A DNA stretch of 64,000 bases from the NCBI GenBank assembly GCA_905250885.1, contig CAJNOQ010000024.1, forward strand, positions 1 to 64,000, read 5' to 3'. Position 1 is the first letter of the stretch. Each line of letters opens with the position of its first letter. The notes beneath the pieces were generated by a model. That model did no database searches, was not told the origin of the DNA, and saw nothing but the letters and a program-made list of their open reading frames with translations. The position numbers and the translations under genes were made by a program. Origin of the DNA: Didymodactylos carnosus. Its lineage: Eukaryota > Rotifera > Eurotatoria > Philodinida > Philodinidae. Shown here piece after piece: positions 49,201 through 61,200 of the stretch.

Positions 49201-52200
49201 TCCTATCTCTTGATGCAATTGCAGAGATTAGAGAGAACAGTGTGTAAAATGCCATACTTACTTCACTAATAGAATGTTCATAGTTTAAATACTAAAAATT
49301 CTCTAGTCCTTGAAGAACTACAATATATAAATTGTCTTAAGTTATTTTTTATGTGCTAAAAAATGAATCTAATATTGTTCAATAAAAATACATACGCTAG
49401 AATGACACAAATTATGTGAAAAGAAAGAAATATACATATAACAATTAGAATAATTTTTTAGTTTTAATTTAACTATAGATTAATGAAAAATAAGTAACAA
49501 TAGAAAAAGAATCGTCCAAAATCTAGTCAAAAACATAAATTAAACAAGAAACATCATTTCTTAGAAATTCAAAGAGACTTTTTTGTTTTTATTATAAAAA
49601 TCTCAAAGTTATACAAAAAAATACAGTACGAACTTCGTTTCACCTTCTATCTATTATAATTATCTCTTCTTCATGTTTTTTTCTTCCATATTTTTATCCG
49701 TAATTGTTTCGTATTACAACTGCACATACAATACACCTTCACCTGCATCAAATTACAGAATAAATATAGAAAATGTGAATAAAAAGAAAAACAGTTTTTG
49801 AACAGCAGCAAAAACAAAAAACTGAAAAGAACCTAGACTATTTAAATCTATAGATTAGAAGATTAAAAATCAGCTACTCAAATGGTGAATAATCAGGTAC
49901 ATATACACTATTATTACTGATATTTCAACTAGTTATAGCTTTTCAGTTTAGAAGCTTGTTTATCTATTTATTTCTAGTTTTTTTTTCTTTTTAAATAAAA
50001 CAAATAAGTTAATATAAAATTTTGCTATATTGTTGAAATTGTGATCACTGACATTAATAACTTTCAAATATTCAAATGAATCTACATATTATTCAATGTC
50101 ATTATGTGTTAATAACAGGTGTCCGTTTCTTCTTCGTTTCATTTCTAGATGTAATTCATCTTAAGTGTTAGTATAACTTCTTTGTATTACTTTTGTATTA
50201 TAAAAATGAGATAGTTTTTGTTTTTTTAATCGAAACCGGAATCAGAAAAATAACATAATTCAAATTCTTTCAATCATTGTTATACATAAATTTTCTGTTC
50301 TTTTGATAGAATATGATGTGCAATCATCTTACGCAATATAAAAAAAAAAAAAAAAAATAATAATAATAATAATAATTTGATTTTTTTTTTTTCTTCAGAT
50401 TTTTTTCAAGAATCTAGACTCTTTACAAGATATTGGCACAAAGTATTAAAAAAAAAAGAAAAGAAATGAACTATGTTAATTTCCTTTCTTACTATGACAA
50501 GGAAAAAACGTGTTTGCGAAGCCCTATATATTAAACTGTCTTGTAATATATATATATTTGAGAAATAAGTTTTCTTCTCAATATTTGACGATAATAAAAA
50601 TTAAATATCTATTTCCAATTAAGTTTTTTTTTTCTTTTTTGATATTATTTTGTGGTTTCTTGAATCTCAATAAAAAAAAAGTGATATTAAAGAAATAAAT
50701 TAAACACTTTTGCGTATGGATAATAGAAGATGAAAAAAATAAAAAAAAGAAGAAATAGCAGATTTAGTCGTTATATGAGTTGATAGAGAATCTTTCACAA
50801 TTCTACATGTAATAGTTTCATCGGCTTATTTCATTAACACAAGAAGATCGACCATGTTAACGATCAATTGTATTCATGTACGATCATTATTCTAGTTTAG
50901 TAGAGAGAGAAAGATTATATTTAGTCATCTGCGTTTCTCTCATTTCACATCCTGTGCATAGTCGTTCGTGCTCCTTTTTTTTCTTCTTCTCTCCGTATGT
51001 TGATCTTCGAGTAATTTAAGTATCTTTTTCGTTTCTGTATAAGCACAAAATTACTGTTGAAGAATATTGTTTAATTTGATTAATTATTTGTTGATGATGC
51101 GTATATGTGGGTCAAACTGGAATAGAAAAGAAAAAAAAAGAAGCAACGACGAAAATTATCTGCTCTGGTTGTACAGTATATAGACTAATATATTTTCTTC
51201 TGCTTTCTTTATTTTTTTTTATTTTTTTTTTCTATTGCTCAAGGGAAACGAAAAAAGAAAATAAATAATGTTCATAACCCGTAACTAGTAATATGGCATC
51301 GAATACAACTTTATAATGGGTGTGTTTCTAAAAAAAAAATAAATATTTCGCGAGCCAATATTCTCACTTCGTTCTTCTCTCATTGTATATAAAACTAACG
51401 ATCTTATTCTTTCTTTTTGTCAATGACATTAATATTCAAGATAGACTTTCATCATCATCTTCTTCTCGTGTTTTTTTTTTTTTTTTTTGTTACTAATACG
51501 TATTGTCATCTAGCCTGTGTCAACATCTGATGATGATGATGAATTATTATTAACAAATTTTCTTCTTTTTTTTTTTGTCAAGAGAAACGAAAATAGGCTC
51601 TCTAACACACTATACATATACGATTCTTTGATGCAAGACGGGAAACAATAGAAATAAAAAATATATACAAGAAATAGAAGAAAAAAAAAAAAATAAGAGC
51701 TTCCTCTTCTTTTTTTCTACTTCGTTTTATATTTTATATTATTATTATTATTATTATTTCTCTATTTTCTCATTCAAACACCATTCTCTAGAAATCATTT
51801 ATCATAACATGGTATATTTGTTAAATAGTACCAGTAAAAAAAGAAAACGAAAAATAGATATATATATATTGACACTTTGGCGTTTATTTTTAACTTTATT
51901 AATTAATAATTAGAAAATATATTAAAAATAGCGTTTATCGATGTCATATTGTTCATTAATTAAAAATGTTAAATAGACATATATAAAAATAACACTAATA
52001 ATGTCAGACACAGTTATCGATATACAAACAATTCCATCGACTAAACCATTTAGACCATCTAGCATCAAATTACCATCATCATCAGAACAAAATATACCAT
52101 ATCAAGTAGGTTATAGAATATTAATGATTTCTTTATCTTTTTTTGACTTTTTAATTGATTCGATATATTTAGAAAAATTTGTTTTATATAATGATAATTA

Positions 52201-55200
52201 TGCGTGGTAAGATTAATGAAATAAGAACTTAGTTTTTCTCAAATATAGTTTTAATATTTTTTAAACTTACATGTGTTAATTGTGAACATGGTTAAATATA
52301 TACACTCAATAATGGGTTGACACATTGTTATTGTGTTTTTAATAACAACAAAACATTATTTCTATCATTTATTTGCAATTCACTTTTGTTTTTTGTATCA
52401 TATGAAGAATAAATAATTCGAAGAATTTAAAAAATGATTAGTTTTTCATAAAAAATAAAGTTATTCTTCTTTCTCATTTTTCTTTTTTTTTGTTTTTTTC
52501 TTTTTTAAGTTTGATAATGTGTCTTTAGTTTTCTTTTCTTGTTTTTTGATCATCTCTTTTCATCCTATTGTATATGATTTTAATTGAGTGACCTTGATTG
52601 AATGATAAAAAGACAAAAAAATGTCTTTTACACTTTAATATTTATTTCTCTTCTTCTTTACACACGTTTAAATTGTCTCTAATAGTATATAACCACAAAT
52701 GAAGTCTTTTCCGTTCATTTACTCTATTATGATTATTATTATTATCATATTATTAGTGAGATGTTCCGAGATGAGATAAAAAGAAAAAATGACTCTTTCA
52801 TGCTATTATTGTATGATAGATTATTATAAAAGATAAAAATTAGAATTAAATTAAATGATTTAACAATTCATCTAGGACCGTTATGCAGATGTTGTGTAGT
52901 CAAAAACAGCATCATATTAAATTATTTTTTTATCATTAAAAATTTTGTTTCTGTACAAATTGTTCTTCTAGAATATCATAATCTAAAAGGTCATACATAT
53001 TTGTACGATTTAGTTATGTTAGAATTCATATAGTTTAAGATTAATAATGATACTATGCGTAAATCAATAGAAAAATAAAAATAAAAAAAAAATTGTAAAA
53101 AAAAAACAACAACCATTGAATGAACTTTTGTTTTCTTTTTGACTGTAGTATGTGAAAACGAGAGAAAATTATTGACACAAAAAACATAACAAGTTATAAC
53201 AAGAGAAGAAAAAAAAGGAAATTTATTGAAAAGTCAAAATATGTTGTAGAAAATGAGTTATGTTTTTATTTACAAATTTGACATCTGTCACCAAAAGAAA
53301 ATGTCAGTGTTGATCTTATCAATTTATTGTTATCCTTTAAGTATCAGTTATTTTTTTCTTGCATAAGAAAATATGTTACTGTATCACTAGTTAAATGAAG
53401 GTGGAAAAATGACAAAAATTCTGTGTTATCTTGATGACTTTGAAGTAACAACTTTTTCTTTTCTTCCTAGAGATTATAAGCACCTGCACAAGTGGAATAT
53501 TTTTCTGTTTTTTTTTTTGCATTAAAATCAAGTGTACGTTGATAGCAACATTTATCAGATGTTTTGTTTGTTTTACTGACTTTTCCTTAGAAAACGCAAA
53601 ACTTCAAAATACTATTGACAGATAGTAGAAAGAAAAAACAATAAAATAGTGTGATTATTATTTTAATCTTGCTAAGTGTACTATGGAAAATGTATCTGTT
53701 AAAAACAAATTCAACTTTAAATGAAAATATGATTTATTACATCAACTTTTTCTCGTGTTTTCTCAGTTTTTTGTATTTATGTGCTATGCATCAGAACAGA
53801 CGATATCTAAGTAGTGTGAGAGAATATAAATGAGAATAGTCAGGAATCACGCCATGTCCTTGAATTATTAGTATAACAACCAGAAATTTGCAACCCGATC
53901 CGACTCTAGGATCGAGCTATAGATTGTTGTTAAGTTGTTCAGTTGAAAATGTAGATAAAAATTTCGGTTTTTAGATTATTCAATCTCATGAAAGTATGCA
54001 CTATTGACATTTGCATTGTAAATAGTTAATTTAAAACAACAGCATCCATAAATCGCATTGTTTATTACTTTCTCTTCATATGACTAAGGCCGTCCTCTGT
54101 TGGAATCAACAGCTTTACATTCTTCACTACTTTTTATCATACCAACTCCAGGTTACATTTTCGTAATCGGTGCAGATCTCTAACAACAACATCAGTCTAT
54201 CAGTTGTAGTACTGAGAAATTTCCGTCTTCCACATCGCACTGTAAATTCGTGTTCCATATAAACGGAGTGACATTTTCACCCATTTATGTGTGTCATCAT
54301 CCATCTAAGTGGATGATTTTCCTTTATTCAAACATGTCACCCACATACATGTGGGCAGAACTGTACTCTCAAAATAGGTGATTTGTCACCCAGGTTAGGA
54401 GAGCATGATTCTAATAAATGGGTGACAAATCATCTATTTGGAGGGTACAGTTCTGCCCACATGTATGTGGGTGACATGTTTGAATAAAGGAAAATCATCC
54501 ACTTAGATGGATGATGACACACATAAATGAGTGAAAATGTCACCCCGTTTATATGGAACACGAATTTACAGTGTAACTTTTCCATTTTGTACTTTTGTGA
54601 CTCAATGATTAACTGTTTTGAGTATTTCAGCAGTCTTGTTCTATTTTCTACTCAAAACTCTTATCAATAAGTGAACATGTCATTTTAATTTATAGACATG
54701 TACACTAATATAAGATGAGATTGTAGTGCTGAAGTAAAAAATAAAAAATAAATAAATCACGGTCATCATGACATTTAGTGACATCTTTGTACTTTTCATT
54801 TCCTTTTTGTCGCTGAGTGTTGCACGTTGTTCGATCGAGTGAATGATGATGAAGAGAGACAAAAATATATGTATTTCAGTAATGAAGTATTTGTCATTTT
54901 ATGCATTTTTAAATATTTTACATTCCCAACAGGGAATTTGATTCAATAGAAGAACTGATAAAGTATTCTCTTTTTTTTTCGTTGTCATATAAAATCGAAA
55001 CTAAATTAGCGTGATCGAATATGACAAAAGAGAGATAACATCTCGTCGACAACATAAGTAGAACATAAAAATGAATCTATTATAGAAGCTGCCAAATACT
55101 TTTAATAAATTATTTAGTTCAATCTATCAGTTGCAAAAAAAACATCGAATAAATCGAATCGATTTTAGTTCATTCAAAAATTCTAAGTTCAACAAAAGTT

Positions 55201-58200
55201 TAATGAGTTAAAAGAATTTAGATAAAACAGTTTATTTTTGTAACAAGTAACCTTCACACACACAAATATGTGCCTACTTACTTTTAAAAATTTTTTATTT
55301 AAAAATGTCAATTTTAATCTTTTTTCATCTATCTCATAAATGTTTTTGGGGTTGCTTCTTTAGTTAAATATTGCTATATGTACTATACATTCAAATAAAA
55401 TAACAATGAGCAAAAACAAAATCGGAAGTAATTTGTATGTTGCAAACTATACACATTTCCCTTGTTGAGTTAAAGACGAAGGAAAAAAGAAAGCAAAAAA
55501 AATACTAAAACAATCGTAGAATTTTTTTTATTTCTGTTCTAATAGGTTTTATCATAAAAAATTTGGCAGAACGGGAATTGTTCGATCAGTCAGAGCAGCA
55601 AATTGTACAAGAAATAATTCAGTTTGTTTTTAAATTACTTAAAGAAAAATTGTTAAACGAAGATAAAATTGATAAGCATCGTAACATTTACTTCATTCAC
55701 ACTTCAATTGTCTTTGTAGGCTTTTTCATCGAAATATACTTTATAGTATATGATGCTGATTACAAATCCAATATTTGTTTGCACCCATAGGCTCTTCTTG
55801 AATGAGCCTACAGAAACCGGATTTCTAAAGAACTATTATGAGCGTCCAATAGAACATATTCTAATGCTGTCAGATTTTAGGACACATTGAGTCGCTCATG
55901 CAGATAATTTTGTGTGACTAAGGTATCAATTTCTGTACAGTTACAGAACTTTCTGATCTTAATTTAATGGGATATCTGAACTATTTAACTTTATTGCAAT
56001 GAAAGTTTTATAACTCTAAGGAAATTGTTTTGTTAGTTTCAAAAAATTTTCTTCGTATGTGACTTGACTATTGTGCTCCATCAACTAGTCGTATCGCTAT
56101 GTGTCTAATTGAAAAAAGCTCATTATGCTTTTCTTCAGGCTCATTCAAGAAGGAGCCTATCGAGACAAAAGAATATTCGAGTCATTATCAGCAATATTCC
56201 GAAGAAAAAGCAATGAATCTCTTGATTTAGTTATCACCCTTTAGTACTTGTCATAAATAACAACTTTTAAAATGATTTCAGACCTCTTTTGGCCACTTAC
56301 AAAAGTTTTATTAAGATTTATGCACTTCAATTGGTTCAAATTGATATTATCATTCATCCGCCAAATATCTATGGATATTTGGAAAAAAAGCATTATGCCT
56401 TACTTTTTCCTTTCCTCGATCACTTGTTCCTGTTCTTTTGCATACTGTCGTTGCGTAGATGTTTTTTAAGAACTTGAGTTATTGATAAGTGTCTGTATTA
56501 TAATTTGTCTTAGCCAATAAATCGAACTAGATGGTGCCGGTTTCTTTTTCCTATGGTAAAATGTTAGATGAACGACTGTAAAAGAGAAGAAAAAGAAAAA
56601 ATGTTCAAAAGTTTTTCTCTTTCGTTTTTGACTTACAACAACACATTTTTTTTCTCCTTTTTTCTACGTCAATTTAGTTTGTTTGTTCCTCATTTAGCAT
56701 ATATGTGTGAGTAGAAAAGGGTGCCTCTTTTTTTTTTTATTTCTTTCTCTCTCTTCTTCGTTTTCTATTTTTAATCTTCATAATGCAAATGTTCTCATCA
56801 CAGAAGACTTTTTTACTCTCAACGTATAATAGTGATGATGGTTGTACATTTTTTCATTACTTTTTTTAAACCCCTTACGCACAGACAATTGGATAATAAT
56901 GAATCATGAGCGTTTTTATACCAGTTTCATTTAATGGCATAGTTTTAAATTTATCACAATGACTGTGGTAAGAAACAATCATTTTTTACCCAACTTTTAC
57001 TTTTTATTATAATAAACTTTTATGCTAAACTTGAATTATTCATTTCACTATTTAATTGTCCCACAGCTAATTACGTAATGCAAACTTGAAACTCTCGTCC
57101 ATTTATCTAGGCCAACTGGAAAAAAAAATTTCTTATTAGCAATTGCTAGCTTTTGCTGTCAGCTTACGCTAGATATAGATAATTGATAGATATAGGTAAT
57201 TATCTAGATAGAAGTTGATCAGACGCATCGTTACCTATCTATAGTAGTTCTACGATATCCACTAATGTTTATCCCAGTCGACATTGGGTCTTAAAGGGTT
57301 AACAGCGCAACTGTAATACACGTGAAAATTACTTTGAGATGTTGTCTCACAAGTTAATATCGCCTGTATAGAGTACAGAAATATTATTTTTCAATCATTT
57401 TAAGCTCAATTATCTTAGTAGTTGAATCCCTTTCCACATGGCCACTGAGATTGATTATTATACTTTTCTTTTTATAGTAAAATTCGTTACTGTAAGATAC
57501 TATCTTGAGAACAATTTTATTTATTAAGGTTAGATTTTACTTAAAAGTCATTATTGTATCATTACTTAATGACAATGATCAAAAGTATTTCTTCAATTTT
57601 TTTATTCATTTATTTTTTCATTTTTATTGATTACTATTATACAAATATTCAGGTTTAAATCATTTCCTGAATAGAAATAATTGTAATTGTGTTTTGAATA
57701 CAAAATTTTCAAATATTGTTCTTACATCAGAAAAAATAACTATGAAAAAGAAAGAATATAAGTTGCTTATACGCTGTCATTGTAAATGACATCGGAAAAA
57801 CAGAAAAGAAAAATTAATATAGTAAGACTAGTTTTTCTACTTTTTTTTTACGATTAAAAGGTAATATGGAAAGAATAAGATTTACATTATCATATTGTAG
57901 TTCCATTCTTCTCATTCTATATATATATATATATATATGTGATCATTAAAATGAGACCTATATTATGTACACATTGTAAAATAAATTTGATTCTCATCAC
58001 TCTCACAAAGCACACTACATGATTGATCTTTAACGAAGAATAAGAAAAAAAAAAATTTGTTCAAATACTTCGAGGGAACACATTCTTTTTTGTTTCCTAA
58101 GAATATAGTGAATGAATGAAAATATAAGTAGCGTGCAATAGACAATTAAAATTATGCAATTTTTCTTTTTCTTAGACCTTAAAGCTAGAAATGATGTATT

Positions 58201-61200
58201 TTTAATCTTTTAGAGTTTATAATCAGTTCTGCAAGCGATGCAAGCGTTTTGTTCAGTCTTTACTGAAAAAAAAAGAAAAAAAAGAAGAAAAGGTTGTCAT
58301 AATGCATTCGAGATTTTAGCCAACGTAGTACCCTTGCCTCTCTGTTCATAGAGAAAAATAGAATGAGAATTTTTTCCTTCGAGATTTGCGTAAATATGAG
58401 TCTAATATACTAACAATAAGAGTTTTTATTATATATGTATATTTTTTGAGAAGAAAAAAAAAAAATTTCGGTAAACAACCCTATTTCTTCATCGACTTTC
58501 CCAAAAGACATATGATAAATATTTGTTTTTTATATATAAAAACTAATGTTAAGAATGTTTGGAAAATCTTTATTGAATAAATATTTAAAATTTTATGTAA
58601 ATCATCTCGATGTATTTATTACTCGATGTTTGAAAAAGATATTTAAAAAAATTTTCTTTTTTTTTCCTTTTCTTTCCATTCTTCAACCAAAAATAATTTG
58701 AAAACTGTAACTGATTAGATGGTATTGGCAAGATTACCAATATAAAGGATTTTTCAAACTAAATTGTTGTTAATTATTTTCTTTTTTTGGTCCCAGTTGA
58801 ATATATCATTGTCATAGTTGTGAACAATATGCATGAATAATAGAATGAAAAAGCATAGTGATGGAAAAAAATGGAATATTTGAAGTGATTGAAGAGTGTG
58901 TATTTTTCCTTTTTCCGGTTTGTGAATGAAACAATGTTAGTTTTTCTTCTTCTTTCTCTCTCTCCCTCCCTCTCTCTCTCCCTCTAGAAACAATTAAAAA
59001 TAAAAAACATTTTTATTTCCTTATTCATAAAAATCTTTCTATGTTTACATCTGTCAAATATTTTTTTAAATGGAATGCATATACGTATAAGACATCTATT
59101 TTATCTTTTATCATTTAAAACATCTAAATAAAATTAGTTCAAATATTTTTTTCTGTTTCTGTCTTTTCTTTTTAATATTCAGTTAGTTGTTCTGTTTTTG
59201 GGAAAGAAGTCGGGAAGGAAATATGGAAAGTCAACAATATGCGCGTTTTGTTTCAAATCAGACGTTGTTTGATCTCTCTCCCTCTCTCTCGTTCTCTCTC
59301 ACCGAAATACATTCGAACATTTGTATATAGGTAAAAAAAAAAAGCCGATGTGGTACTATAATATTTCTCTTATCTCTATAAATTCTGATGAAGACAGAAT
59401 AAGGCTGTTATTAGTTATTAGGGACTATCTATTTTCCTACTTGTTTTACTCTTTATTTATATATCCAGAAAAACTTTCCTTTCCGTTCCCTTTTTTTTTT
59501 CTCTCTCTTTCTCTCTCATGATAATGATGAGAAGAAAACAAAATACTATCTAAAGTGGACATATCTAGTATAACGCATAAACGTGCCATACGCTTTAATG
59601 CGAGATCAACAGCAACAGAAATAATAATAAGTTATGGGTAGACATTTATCCTCTAAAGTTCGAAGTACCTTCGTAAGTTCAGTGTTTTGTTTTTTGGAGA
59701 GGGGGACTTTTTCTAATAAGTAATTAAGAGAATATGATTTTAGTTTATTATAAATTATTTAGAATGACATTTAATTTGATATTAGAAAAATATGTTTGTT
59801 TTGTTGTAATGATTGATTGCAAATTTATAATCTTTTTCCTATTAAATACACAATTTTTAATTAGTATTAGTCAAATGAAAGATCATATTTTATAAGAAAT
59901 TCTTCATCGTTCGGAAAAAGAGAGACAAAAAGAGAAAATAGAAACTGATAATCAGCATGTTAATCAAACATTATATATTATTAGAAATATGTTGTTGAAG
60001 TACCGTATCGTAGTTAACGTAAAACTTTTCTGAAAAAAATAGATGACATACCACACTTTTTTTTTGAAGCAAAAAATATTCACATAATTTTTATTTTAAA
60101 AAAAAGAAAAAAGAAAAACGAATCTTTAAGAAATACTGACAACATTCGAGAAAGTTCAATGTAATCAATCGTTGCACAAAGTATGATCAGATGATAGTAG
60201 ACTTTTTTTTCTCAATAGACAAATTGTTATGACACATAAAAGATTTTGATTTATCAGTTAATGATATGATCTGTCAACAATGTTAAAAAAAGAGCGAGTA
60301 GCGTTGATAAAAGTTTAGAGCATTTTTAGGATATCAGCGATCAAAAAATGGTATTCTCAAAAATATTATGGATTAAGTTAGAACAATATACTTTTCTATT
60401 TAATAGTTCTAAAATATTTCACAATTGAAAATAGTTACTGCTCAATAAGAGCGAAATTTGGAGTTATTTATTTTCTATAGTAAATTCTTAATATCTGTTT
60501 ATTCAGCATTGAAGAAACCTTTTTACACTCATTTACATGATTGTATTACATAAGATGTTGTTTCGTCTCAGTATTATTTAGATACATTATCGTATCAACT
60601 GCTGACTGTTAGATGAATGACGATCAAATTGCGTGCCATTAAAATGAAAAAAGGTCATCCCTACACGTCTATCATTGTTCATATAGTCAGAAAAATGTCG
60701 ATAAAATAGAAAAAGTTCGAAGTTAATTATCTTAGTTGATGTTCAATCACACCAACAGCGTAAAATGTTATTCGTGAAATATTATCTTTCTTCATATCTG
60801 TCGATTTTCTTTTTCTTTTATAAGACAAAAAAGTAATAACAAAGTACAAACGTAGACACGACAAACTCTTTCTACTAGACATAATGTATCGTATTAACAT
60901 AATAATATAAGACACCTTCAAAAATCTCATAATTATATATAAGCAGTTTTTTATAGAGTTATTGACTAAGTCAGGCGACAGAGATGGAAACGTCAAGCGT
61001 TTTTAAGCGCATTCTTACTCATCATTATTTGAGCATGTATCATTTGAATGAATGTTTTCATCCTTTTTACTTCACTTTTATAAATGAATATTAAAACAAG
61101 TGTTCTACAAAAGTTCATCGATTCTAAAACAAATTTTTGTTTAAAATATTTCAAAAATTTTCCATAAATCGAACCAGTCTCACCTCTAATCATGAGAAGG

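Larger units (their letters stand above)
45212..51999 (+). other. Ankyrin intronic region, AT-rich, mostly simple sequence
   Basis: No supported exon. Dominated by A/T runs, short ATT/TTA repeats and poly-pyrimidine tracts. A weak ATG-led decamer frame at 47250-47279 ([10 protein letters not shown]) ends at GTAAGG in phase 0, but it is too short to call. Confidence 0.5.

Noticed and set aside
49882-49896. ATGGTGAATAATCAG before GTACAT as a further ankyrin first exon
   Set aside because: Only five codons. In AT-rich DNA such a pattern is expected by chance several times in this intron.
57919-57939. AT dinucleotide tract as a replication origin or regulatory element
   Set aside because: Simple repeats of this kind are common in the AT-rich introns and intergenic DNA here, with no added evidence.
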